Below, piece after piece: positions 17,798 to 25,674 of a stretch of 64,000 nucleotides of DNA (positions within the stretch are counted from its first letter, which is position 1; every line of letters starts with the position of its first letter). The DNA comes from Xenococcaceae cyanobacterium MO_188.B32 (lineage in GTDB: Bacteria > Cyanobacteriota > Cyanobacteriia > Cyanobacteriales > Xenococcaceae): positions 1 through 64,000 of the forward strand of contig JASJDJ010000005.1 of the NCBI GenBank assembly GCA_030065635.1, given 5' to 3'. The translations under genes and the position numbers were made by a program. The notes below the pieces were generated by a model, which was given only the letters and a program-made list of their open reading frames with translations, had not been told where the DNA came from and ran no database searches.

Positions 17798-18940
17798 CTA
17801 ACTATGCACCAAAATTTTTTCCTGGGGTTCTTTGCTCAAACTCAATGCTGGGGAAGGAGCAGGACCTAGAGCAACTTGACCCCAACGCATTACGGTAGCT
17901 GCGCCGTTAGAGGAAGAGCCCATGGTATATACAAGAACTAAATCGTTTTCTTGAATTTTGCCCCACTGTGCTGCGTGATAGAGATTGGCAAAGGGGAAAG
18001 CAGGCCCGATGTTGCCATAAATAGGGTTAAGATTGATGGTGCGTTTTGGATCTACGCCGAGAGCGCGGGTACAAACTTTTGCATACCATGCAGTAGGGGT
18101 ATTGAACACGAAAAAGTCAATATCATCGAAACTTACTCCTGCTTCTGCTGCTGCACCTTCACAGCAATTGCGTAGAAACTTCACTGTGGTATCGACAAAC
18201 ATTTTGCCTGTATTTTTACGAGTCCTCAGATAAGTATGATAGGGAGCTTTTTCGGTAAATTCTTGATAGAATGCACCACAGGTTTCGGCGGTATTAATAA
18301 CTTTGGTACCGAGAATTCCTTGGCTTTCTTCTAGAGTTCCTATTACAAATGCCCCAATACCATCCCCAGATAAGAATGCGAGGCTATCATAAGGATCGGT
18401 AATGCGAGAATAATTAGTTGCTACTACGATCAGTACGTTGCGATACTCTCCGGTGCGTACTAAAGAACAGGCAGTCTGCAAAGAAACTAAACCACTGGTG
18501 CAGGTAGACTCTACATTCCAGGCTGCACCTTTAAGACCTAATTTGCCAGCCAGAAAAGCTGCATCCCCAGGTAAAAGATGGTCGGGAAATAGAGAAGTAA
18601 CTAGCATCAAATCTACTTCCTCGGCAGAAAGCTTAGCAGCAGCTAGAGCATCGCAGGCAGTGCGATATTCGAGGTCTAGAATTGAATCTTCTGGAGTCAA
18701 CACCCGACGTTCGACAGTACCGCGAAAGGGATCGGACATATAGGGCATCATTTCTTCCGTCCAGATGTCCAAGGCTTTGTCCTCAGAATCAGATTTAACT
18801 AGAGAAAAAGTCCGCGCTAGAGTTTTTTCTTCTGCCTTGGCTACTAATTCTGGGTGATGTTGGCGATAATAATCGTTGGTGCGAATGATGCTAGGAAAAC
18901 TAACCGCGATCGCACGGATACCTACTGGTTTAAAATTCAT
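17798..18940 (-). CDS. KAS III-like enzyme, candidate furanolide-type synthase, His replaced by Asn
   Basis: A 380-aa thiolase-fold protein of the ketoacyl-ACP synthase III family. The nucleophile is Cys147 (ESTCTSG) and the asparagine is Asn310 (YGNIGPA). At the position of the catalytic His (30 residues before that Asn, as in FabH 244/274) there is Asn280 in FVFNTPTAW. A C-N-N site argues against ordinary decarboxylative condensation and fits an enzyme that does another C-C or acyl transfer reaction. In furanolide (cyanobacterin) biosynthesis a KAS III-like protein couples a cinnamoyl-type thioester to an acyloin; the neighbours here supply exactly those two partners. A good ribosome-binding site (GGAG) precedes the ATG. 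The specific role is inferred. Confidence 0.85.
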   Translation of the reverse strand: MNFKPVGIRAIAVSFPSIIRTNDYYRQHHPELVAKAEEKTLARTFSLVKSDSEDKALDIWTEEMMPYMSDPFRGTVERRVLTPEDSILDLEYRTACDALAAAKLSAEEVDLMLVTSLFPDHLLPGDAAFLAGKLGLKGAAWNVESTCTSGLVSLQTACSLVRTGEYRNVLIVVATNYSRITDPYDSLAFLSGDGIGAFVIGTLEESQGILGTKVINTAETCGAFYQEFTEKAPYHTYLRTRKNTGKMFVDTTVKFLRNCCEGAAAEAGVSFDDIDFFVFNTPTAWYAKVCTRALGVDPKRTINLNPIYGNIGPAFPFANLYHAAQWGKIQENDLVLVYTMGSSSNGAATVMRWGQVALGPAPSPALSLSKEPQEKILVHS

Positions 18941-18990
18941 GACAAATCTCCTAAAAATAGTTATAATTTACGAAAACTTAGGAAAAAAAC

Positions 18991-20772
18991 TTATATTTTG
19001 GCTCCTTGAGCTTTTAAGCTGTTAATTCGACCGCCAATGGGTGCTTTTTGATTAGGATCGATCCTGATATCCACGACAAAAGGTAGAGGTGAAGCCATAG
19101 CTTGTTCTATTGCCTCTGCTAGTTCGGACTCTCGACGAACGCAAATTCCGTTAGCTCCCATCCCTCTGGCAATTTGAACGAAGTCTGCTTGGGGAATCTC
19201 TGTATCTACCCCAGAGAAACCTTGCATTGCTGCCCCTTGAGCGCACATATTGTAGCTAGCATCATTGAGTACGAGCCAAACTGTGGGAACTCGGAGTTTA
19301 ACGGCGGTACTTATTTCACAGTTCATTAACATAGAACCATCCCCGACGATCGCTACAGCTTTACGGTTGCTACCCAAAGCAGCACCTACTACTCCTGTAG
19401 CAGCGTGACCCATTGCACCTATCCCAGTACTAATTCGATAGCGATTCGATCGCTCAAATTGTAGTAAGTGAGTTGCCCAAGCAAAAGAGTTACCAGCATC
19501 AGCCATAATAAGCGCATCACTGTCTCGGACGATTTGCTGCTGAATCGCTTCCATCAGCACTGCTGGTCTGACAGAGTCAGTGGAGGAGGGGGCTACCGCC
19601 AGCTGGGGTCGAGGAAAGGGAGTACTAGCACCCTTAACCAAATCTTTGGCTAAATTTTGCAGCAAGGTTGTCACAAAATCACCGATTTCAGACTGAATGG
19701 CATGGGTTTCGACACTGGGATAAGCAACTCCCGGCACTTCTGGGTCGAGGTCTACGTGAATAAAGCCTCGGGGTGGAATCATCGCCGGATTCCAGAAAGA
19801 AGTAGGCTCGCCCAGGCGGGTTCCTAGCACCAGTATCCTTTGGGGGGTGTGCTGTTCCATATATTCCAAGACAGAGCTATGTCCTGCAAACCCAGTAACC
19901 CCGATAAACTGAGGATGAGTTTCGGGAAAAATTCCCTTAGCACGGGGAGAACACATTACGGCTGCCCCCGTTCTTTCTGCTAGTTGGCGGATGGGTAGGG
20001 CAGCATGACGAGCCCCAAAACCCAGCCAGATAGCAAAGGAATCTTGAGTCAACCACTCCGTGCATCGATCGATCGCTTTTTGACTGACAGTTGCTATGGT
20101 ACGAGAAAAGTTTAAAGGTGGTAGAGATACCAAAGCAGGACTGGTTTGAACCGCAGTAGGAATGCTGATATGGGCAACAAAACCACCTGGCTTAGTCAAG
20201 CCTAGAGACAACCTCCGCGCAATTTCTGGTAGTTGTTCTCCACTTTCTAAAACAGTAGCGAAATGAAATAGCGAGCTAGAAGTAAAAATCCCTTCTTGGG
20301 GCATGGTATAGGGACTGGTTTCCTGACAAGCCCATCTTCCCCGACTGGCTACCGAAGTAGAAGCCGAGAGTAAAATTACCTTTGCCCCTTCTCCTCTAGC
20401 AGCCAACAATCCCGTTAAAGCATTGGTAATACCAGGGCCAGTAGTGGTAAAAACTACAGTCGGACGATCGCTAGCAAAGTAGGATTCGATCGCAGCAAAG
20501 GCTGCACCAGTTTCATGACGAAAATGAACTACTTGCAGGGGACTTTGGGACAAATTTGCCCATAAAGGACCGATACCACCACCAGAGACACCAAAGGCAC
20601 TGTTTACTCCCAAATATACTAAAATTTTGACTATAAACTCTGCTACGGTAATGGAACCTGGGTGAGAAAAATTAGGCAGTGTCGCGCCAGAAGATTTAGA
20701 AGGAGAAAAAATCGAGGAACCTGGCGATTTTTCGCTAATAACTGAAGAGTTCGTCTGAAATTGAGTACTCAT
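18991..20772 (-). CDS. ThDP-dependent acyloin-forming enzyme (acetolactate-synthase-like)
   Basis: A 593-aa protein of the acetolactate synthase/ScyA superfamily with all three domains. The PYR domain has the catalytic glutamate (FRHETGAAF, Glu87). A central TPP_M domain follows. The PP domain has the ThDP/Mg2+ motif GDGSMLM (477-483) ending in ND (503-504). Such enzymes decarboxylate an alpha-keto acid and join it to another carbonyl. Here the likely donor or acceptor is an aromatic keto acid (phenylpyruvate or 4-hydroxyphenylpyruvate) supplied by the chorismate mutase branch, giving an acyloin. It is not a housekeeping IlvB: no regulatory subunit gene is near, and a ~40-residue Ser-rich extension precedes the domain. 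It lies 31 bases after the CoA ligase gene. Confidence 0.87.
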   Translation of the reverse strand: MSTQFQTNSSVISEKSPGSSIFSPSKSSGATLPNFSHPGSITVAEFIVKILVYLGVNSAFGVSGGGIGPLWANLSQSPLQVVHFRHETGAAFAAIESYFASDRPTVVFTTTGPGITNALTGLLAARGEGAKVILLSASTSVASRGRWACQETSPYTMPQEGIFTSSSLFHFATVLESGEQLPEIARRLSLGLTKPGGFVAHISIPTAVQTSPALVSLPPLNFSRTIATVSQKAIDRCTEWLTQDSFAIWLGFGARHAALPIRQLAERTGAAVMCSPRAKGIFPETHPQFIGVTGFAGHSSVLEYMEQHTPQRILVLGTRLGEPTSFWNPAMIPPRGFIHVDLDPEVPGVAYPSVETHAIQSEIGDFVTTLLQNLAKDLVKGASTPFPRPQLAVAPSSTDSVRPAVLMEAIQQQIVRDSDALIMADAGNSFAWATHLLQFERSNRYRISTGIGAMGHAATGVVGAALGSNRKAVAIVGDGSMLMNCEISTAVKLRVPTVWLVLNDASYNMCAQGAAMQGFSGVDTEIPQADFVQIARGMGANGICVRRESELAEAIEQAMASPLPFVVDIRIDPNQKAPIGGRINSLKAQGAKI

Positions 20773-20803
20773 AATTGATAGGATTGAGTAGTTGATAAAT
20801 TAG

Positions 20804-22315
20804 TTAGAAAGTTGACAGAGATAATTGTTTTTGTCTTAATACTCGCTTGAGTATTTTTCCGCTACCATTTTTGGGAAGGGAATCGACAAACTCGATTTCT
20901 TGGGGTCGTTTGTAAGTGGCGATTATTTCCAAACAGAAAGCATCAATATCTGCTGCGCTGGTGGTATAACCTGGTTTGAGAACGATATCCGCTTTAACGA
21001 TTTCTCCTTTAACCGAGTTGGGAACTCCATAAACCGCTACCTCAAACACGGCAGGGTGTTGATAGATAGCATTTTCTACCTCTGCGGGATACACTTTAAA
21101 TCCAGAGACATTAATCATATCTTTGAGTCGATCGACAATGTAGAAGTAGCCATCTTCATCCCGTCTACCAAGGTCGCCAGTATAAAACCAACCATCGCGG
21201 ATTGCTTTATCTGTATCTAAAGGTCGATTCCAGTAACCCAACATAACGTTAGGCCCCCGTACCGCAATTTCTCCTAATTCTCCCGTCGGTACTTCTCTGC
21301 CATCATCATCGACAATCTTCATTTCTACGTTTTCGATAGGAGTACCAATAGAACCAAACTTGTACTTTAAAGAATGGTTGTAACAAGCGCAAGGAGCAGT
21401 TTCGGTCATACCGTACCCTTCATATACTCTCAGTCCTCTTTGTTGCTCCCATCGGCGGGCAATTTCTACTGGCATGGTAGAAGCAGCAGAGAAGCAAAAG
21501 CGTACCGAACTCCAATCTGATGCAGATAAGTTATCGTTTAGTAGTTTGATGTACACTGTTGGTACACCAAAGAACATGGTTATTTTTTCTCTAGAGATTA
21601 CCTCTAAAACTCCTTCTAAATTAAATCTGCGTTGCAGCACAATGGTGGCGCAGACATTAAATCCAGAGTTGAGAATGGCATTTTGACCGAAACAATGAAA
21701 TAGAGGTAGGTAAAGTAGTAGTCGATCGTCAGCCGTCATTCCACAACAACGGTTTTGAGCATACATATTAGAGATAATATTGCCGTGGGAAAGGGTGGCT
21801 CCTTTAGGAAAACCAGTAGTTCCCGAAGTATAGATAATCGCTGCGGGAGTCTTAGGCTCGATTTTGACGGCTTTAGCTTCAGGAAAAGCATTAATTATTA
21901 AGTGATACAGACTAATACCCTTGCTGGTTTTAACTTCGGCAAAGAACATATGTTCTAAATAGGGTAAGTCTGCTACTTCGACATTTTCTGACAGCGTTTC
22001 TGTAGTAATAATGACTTGAGCAGCACAATCGTTAAGGATATACCTCACCTCGCTACTTTTGAGCATGGCGTTGAGAGAAACCGCGATCGCTCCTAGCTTT
22101 AGAATGGCTAGATAGGAAATCACAAATTCAGGGATATTGGGCAGAAAGAGGGCAACGCGATCGCCTTTACTAACACCTTTTTTGTGCAAGCCATTGGTCA
22201 AGCGATTAACTACGTAATTTAATTGCTCATAGGTGTAAGACCGATTCTCAAAAATCAAGGCAGTTTTGTGAGGGAACAGTGTAGCTCCCCGTTCTATATG
22301 CTTTGCAATATTCAT
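20804..22315 (-). CDS. ANL-family acyl/aryl-CoA ligase
   Basis: A 503-aa adenylate-forming enzyme with the AMP-binding motif YTSGTTGFPKGA, the EGYGMTETAP block, the GWFYTGDLG hinge region and the C-terminal catalytic lysine in PKNGSGKILKR. It activates a carboxylate as acyl-AMP and then the CoA thioester. Sequence alone does not separate fatty acyl from cinnamoyl/coumaroyl specificity, but its position directly after the ammonia-lyase gene (58-base gap) makes the cinnamic or coumaric acid product the best candidate. It would deliver the thioester to the KAS III-like enzyme. Confidence 0.87.
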   Translation of the reverse strand: MNIAKHIERGATLFPHKTALIFENRSYTYEQLNYVVNRLTNGLHKKGVSKGDRVALFLPNIPEFVISYLAILKLGAIAVSLNAMLKSSEVRYILNDCAAQVIITTETLSENVEVADLPYLEHMFFAEVKTSKGISLYHLIINAFPEAKAVKIEPKTPAAIIYTSGTTGFPKGATLSHGNIISNMYAQNRCCGMTADDRLLLYLPLFHCFGQNAILNSGFNVCATIVLQRRFNLEGVLEVISREKITMFFGVPTVYIKLLNDNLSASDWSSVRFCFSAASTMPVEIARRWEQQRGLRVYEGYGMTETAPCACYNHSLKYKFGSIGTPIENVEMKIVDDDGREVPTGELGEIAVRGPNVMLGYWNRPLDTDKAIRDGWFYTGDLGRRDEDGYFYIVDRLKDMINVSGFKVYPAEVENAIYQHPAVFEVAVYGVPNSVKGEIVKADIVLKPGYTTSAADIDAFCLEIIATYKRPQEIEFVDSLPKNGSGKILKRVLRQKQLSLSTF

Positions 22316-22373
22316 GATGAAAAATACTCTTTATCTAGTTTGCTTTTGCTTAATCTTGTGTTGTTCGTAAGAG

Positions 22374-24071
22374 CTAGTTAGACAAAAGTTCGCTGACTGC
22401 TTGGACAATTTCTCCTCCAGCAGCTATATCAGCAGTAATTCTAGCTATATGTTCATCTAAAAATTGCTCGTCATCATTCCAGACATAGGGCTTATCTGCT
22501 GTTGGCGATTTACCAATCACCTTAAGAACAGCCAAGTACAATTGCTGAGTAGCTGGAGACAAGGATTGATAGGCATCGTAATGCCCTTTAATTAAATAAT
22601 TCCGCAAATCTACAGCTTGTACTCCAAACATCAGAGCGATCGCTAAATATTGCCGACCAATTTCTAAAGAACTACGGGTTAAATTAGCCGAACCAAATCC
22701 TTGAGAGTTGATATTTTGATTGAATTGTTCTGCATGGGTGGGAAAGCGGTCTGCTAGAGAATTACCATAAAAACTTAATAGTGGCATGAGAGAGTTGGCA
22801 GTTATTTGCAAACCCTTAAGTCCCATATTCACCGAACGCTGGGGATTGCCTACTAGGGACGCTGGCAGTCCGTGGTTAAATTCTGGTGCTACCAACATGG
22901 CAATTTGCACATCTAAATGCTTGGTTAGTAGACCTAGATAGTAGCGTAGGCTATCCATGCCTGTCCCTATATATTGACCGAGAAAATTTCCACCGTGGTA
23001 ACTGGCTTGATTGTCAACATCGATTAAAGGATTGTCAGTAACCGAGTTAATTTCCGTCTCGATTTGTTTGGCTATCTGTTCTATGCCATCAACTATTGGT
23101 CCTAGATACTGAGGTAAACAGCGCAGAGAATAACGGTCTTGAATCGGTTGGTCTCCCCGATAGTCATGAGAGCCATCTAATTCATTGCGAATTAAAGCGG
23201 AACCAGTTAACAACTCAAGCATTTGAGATGCTGCCCATTTTTGTCCTGGATGGGGTTTACAGCGATGAATAAACTCATGGAAAGATTGATTGGTTCCATT
23301 TAAACCTTGAATCATCAGGGCATGGGCACCCATAGCTAAAGATAAAAGAATACGAGCATCCCAGACACAATTAGCTGCAATTCCCGTCATCACTGAAGTG
23401 CCATTCATCATTGCCAACCCTTCTTTAGGCTGGAGTTGTATCGGTGGCAAACCAAGTCGATCGAGGGCTGTGGGTGCATCTAACTCTTCCCCATTAAAGT
23501 CAACGGTATAGCAGCGATCTAAACCGACCAATGCCCCAGTAATATAGGACAAAGGAACTAAATCTCCGCTAGCACCAATAGAGCCAAACTCGTACACGTG
23601 GGGAGTAACATTAGCATTGAGGAAAGTTTCCATGCGTCGAATCAACTCTAGCCGAATACCAGATGCACCCTGCACATGAGAGTTCATCCTCAGGAGCATC
23701 GCAGCGCGCACATCCGCTAGGGGTAACTTGTTTCCCGTTCCTGTTTTGTGATAGCGAATGAGATTGTTTTGTAGTATGGCAGCCGATTCGGGGGAAATAA
23801 CCACATTGGCCATACCGCCAAAGCCACTAGTAACACCATAAATAGGCTGACCATTTGCTACTGCTTCCGCTATGTAATTAGAGGATGATTCGACTCTTTG
23901 TAATACCTGCTGTTCATCGCTAATACACGCTTGAGTACCATAGCGCGCTACCCGCACAACTTGTTCGACTGTTAAATTTTCTCGACCGACAATTACCGTC
24001 TGATTTGAGGGCTTAATAGTTGATAATTGGACATGGTAAATCTTATTGTCTTTTAAAGATGTGATGTTCAT
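22374..24071 (-). CDS. MIO-type aromatic amino acid ammonia-lyase (PAL/TAL)
   Basis: A 565-aa enzyme closely similar along its whole length to Anabaena phenylalanine ammonia-lyase. It has Tyr78 (PIYGVTSGFGG), the Ala167-Ser168-Gly169 triad that forms the MIO cofactor (GSIGASGDLVPLS), and NPLIDV and NQNINSQGF. It removes ammonia from Phe or Tyr to give trans-cinnamate or p-coumarate. The selectivity pair that is Phe107-Leu108 in the Anabaena enzyme is Tyr107-His108 here (NLIRYHKTGTG), so Phe specificity should not be assumed and Tyr use is possible. Second gene of the operon, 130 bases after DAHP synthase; that gap has a perfect palindrome that may be an operator. Confidence 0.92.
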   Translation of the reverse strand: MNITSLKDNKIYHVQLSTIKPSNQTVIVGRENLTVEQVVRVARYGTQACISDEQQVLQRVESSSNYIAEAVANGQPIYGVTSGFGGMANVVISPESAAILQNNLIRYHKTGTGNKLPLADVRAAMLLRMNSHVQGASGIRLELIRRMETFLNANVTPHVYEFGSIGASGDLVPLSYITGALVGLDRCYTVDFNGEELDAPTALDRLGLPPIQLQPKEGLAMMNGTSVMTGIAANCVWDARILLSLAMGAHALMIQGLNGTNQSFHEFIHRCKPHPGQKWAASQMLELLTGSALIRNELDGSHDYRGDQPIQDRYSLRCLPQYLGPIVDGIEQIAKQIETEINSVTDNPLIDVDNQASYHGGNFLGQYIGTGMDSLRYYLGLLTKHLDVQIAMLVAPEFNHGLPASLVGNPQRSVNMGLKGLQITANSLMPLLSFYGNSLADRFPTHAEQFNQNINSQGFGSANLTRSSLEIGRQYLAIALMFGVQAVDLRNYLIKGHYDAYQSLSPATQQLYLAVLKVIGKSPTADKPYVWNDDEQFLDEHIARITADIAAGGEIVQAVSELLSN

Positions 24072-24124
24072 AGGTTACCATAAAAGTGTGGCGATACTTG
24101 CCATATATGTGTTTTAGAAATTTC

Positions 24125-24147
24125 GCTAATGGATATATTCCATTAGC
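24125..24147. promoter_or_regulatory. Perfect 9+9 bp palindrome between DAHP synthase and ammonia-lyase genes
   Basis: GCTAATGGA and TCCATTAGC flank TATAT. This is the largest gap at the head of the operon and the palindrome lies ~55-75 bases before the ammonia-lyase start. On the coding (minus) strand it is not followed by a T run, so an operator is more likely than a terminator for the operon. Confidence 0.45.
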
Positions 24148-24201
24148 ATTTTTGACGGATGCATCGGAAAAAGTGAAGATTGAGTGGAGAAAAGATGGGA
24201 C

Positions 24202-25302
24202 TTAAACGATGCTGACGGAGTTTTGTAAGTACTGAATTTTGTTAATATCACAAAAAGTATATCGTTCGGGACAACGATCGATAACTTGGCTGACAAGATC
24301 GATTTCTTGCATTAATTCGGCATAACCTTGAGGAGTTAGGGATTGGGGTCCATCAGAAAGTGCTTTGGCTGGATTAGGATGTACCTCAATCATTAGAGCA
24401 TCTGCTCCTGCTACTATGGCTGCTTTTGCCATTGCCGGTACTAATTCTGCTTTACCTGTTCCATGACTGGGATCGACCATAATCGGTAGGTGAGTCAAAC
24501 TACGTAATACTGGTATGGCAGAGATATCCAGAATATTGCGAGTATATTGGCGATCGAAAGAACGAACACCCCGTTCACAGAGAATAACATTGGGGTTACC
24601 TGCTGCCAAAATATACTCGGCTGCGAGTAACCATTCCTCAATAGTGGCTGACATTCCCCGCTTTAACAACACTGGCTTGGGCTGAGCACCCACTTTTTTG
24701 AGTAAAGAGAAATTGTGCATATTCCTCGCACCAATTTGTACCACATCTGCTACTTCTACTACTTTATCTAAATCGGCAGTATCCATAACTTCTGTGATAA
24801 TACCCAAACCTGTCTCTTGACGAGCGAGTGCTAGTAATTCCAAAGCACTTTCACCATGTCCTTGGAAAGCATAGGGAGAAGTACGAGGTTTATAAGCACC
24901 ACCTCTAAGAAACTTTGCCCCCGAAGCTTTTATACTTCTGGCTGTCTCTAAAATCATCTCTTCATTTTCCACTGAACACGGGCCAGCTACAGCCACAATA
25001 GGACAATGTTCGCCAAAACTTACAAGACCATTAGGAGTATCGACAATAACCTCACTGGCTTCTCCATGACGAAATTCACGACTAGTACGTTTAAACGGTT
25101 TTTCTATACGAGAAACCTTTTCGATAAATGGACTGATACTTTCAACCTGTTGAGTAGTAACACTAGTAGTATCACCAATTAGAGCAATTACTACTTTGTA
25201 TTTACCGACTATTTCTTCGGTTGTCAACTTGAAAATTTTTAATTCTTGACTTACTCTGTCGAGTTCTTCTCTGGGAGTGCCAGGCTTCATTACAATAATC
25301 AT
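24202..25302 (-). CDS. DAHP synthase, type I-beta (aroF/aroG-like)
   Basis: A 366-aa 3-deoxy-7-phosphoheptulonate synthase. It carries an N-terminal ferredoxin-like regulatory domain (~1-75, MIIVMKPGTPREELD) as in Thermotoga-type enzymes, then the barrel with AGPCSVEN, LRGGAYKPRTSPY, VLLKRGMSATIEEW and MVDPSHGTGK (metal and phosphate sites). It makes the first shikimate pathway intermediate from PEP and erythrose 4-phosphate. As the first gene of an operon with chorismate mutase, a TyrA-like protein and an ammonia-lyase, it looks like a dedicated copy that raises aromatic supply for the product. Copy C of the conserved motif lies 36 bases upstream and is co-oriented. Confidence 0.93.
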   Translation of the reverse strand: MIIVMKPGTPREELDRVSQELKIFKLTTEEIVGKYKVVIALIGDTTSVTTQQVESISPFIEKVSRIEKPFKRTSREFRHGEASEVIVDTPNGLVSFGEHCPIVAVAGPCSVENEEMILETARSIKASGAKFLRGGAYKPRTSPYAFQGHGESALELLALARQETGLGIITEVMDTADLDKVVEVADVVQIGARNMHNFSLLKKVGAQPKPVLLKRGMSATIEEWLLAAEYILAAGNPNVILCERGVRSFDRQYTRNILDISAIPVLRSLTHLPIMVDPSHGTGKAELVPAMAKAAIVAGADALMIEVHPNPAKALSDGPQSLTPQGYAELMQEIDLVSQVIDRCPERYTFCDINKIQYLQNSVSIV

Positions 25303-25338
25303 AGGCTCTTAATCTCTTTGCAGGTTTTAATACACCCC

Positions 25339-25376
25339 CATATATCTTTCAATTTAGTTAGCCTATGCAAAAATTA
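25339..25376 (-). promoter_or_regulatory. Conserved upstream motif, copy C (biosynthetic operon)
   Basis: Read on the minus strand: CTAATTTTTGCATAGG, CTAACTAAATTGAA, AGATATATGG. It ends 36 bases before the DAHP synthase start and matches copy B at nearly every core base. TTGCAT and AGATAT are 17 bases apart. It probably contains the promoter or operator for the whole operon. Confidence 0.6.
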
Positions 25377-25430
25377 GCGAACATTTGAAATAAGTACCCA
25401 AGCAAAGTAAACTCGTGTACTCCAAAAATG

Positions 25431-25473
25431 AGCAGGGGAGCAGAGGTGCAGGGGAGCAGAGGGGAAAAGACAA
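25431..25473. repeat. G-rich GGGGAGCAGAGG-type repeat
   Basis: Two near-identical units of GCAGGGGAGCAGAGG in tandem within the divergent gap 25303-25674. The same word family appears at 51003-51020. Nothing else but motif copy C and the duplicated exoprotein leader is seen in this gap. Confidence 0.6.
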
Positions 25474-25594
25474 CTATAGCTATGACTAAAAATATACAAA
25501 TAAATTTACCTACCTACTTATTTATGCCAATAACAGAGATAAAAACTAAGTAATTTTTTCTAACAAGTTACTTTCAAGACGATCGATCACGATC

Positions 25595-25674
25595 GATCTT
25601 TGGTATGGTTGGGCAAATACGCTAATTAATCGATCGACATAATTCAAATTGCACTCACGTAAGATTAGACTATC
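25595..25674 (+). repeat. Duplicated leader upstream of the second exoprotein gene
   Basis: Near-identical to 7290-7370. It contains TTTGGTATGGTTGGGC, ATACGCTAATTA, a GATCGACATAATTCAA block and CACGTAAGATTAG before the GTG start. It likely carries the promoter of the exoprotein family. Confidence 0.7.

Larger units (their letters stand above)
9629..25302 (-). other. Candidate furanolide-type biosynthetic operon (13 genes)
   Basis: Thirteen co-directional genes with gaps of 0-130 bases: DAHP synthase, ammonia-lyase, CoA ligase, ThDP enzyme, KAS III-like enzyme, halogenase, exported protein, chorismate mutase, TyrA-like protein, TauE/SafE permease, HlyD adaptor, MacB permease and ATPase. The inferred flow is: shikimate supply to Phe/Tyr and aryl-pyruvate; ammonia-lyase plus ligase give an aryl-acrylyl-CoA; the ThDP enzyme gives an acyloin; the KAS III-like enzyme joins them; the halogenase decorates the ring; the pump exports. 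The ammonia-lyase/ligase/ThDP/KAS III core is the one I recall for cyanobacterin. No methyltransferase or P450 is present. Confidence 0.72.

Noticed and set aside
18991-20772. Housekeeping acetolactate synthase (ilvB)
   Set aside because: No small-subunit or branched-chain genes nearby; it sits inside the aromatic operon with an atypical N-terminal extension.
9629-25302. Scytonemin cluster
   Set aside because: A ThDP enzyme plus aromatic supply genes are shared, but no ScyB-like dehydrogenase, ScyC-like cyclase or tryptophan genes are present, while ammonia-lyase, CoA ligase, KAS III-like enzyme and halogenase are.
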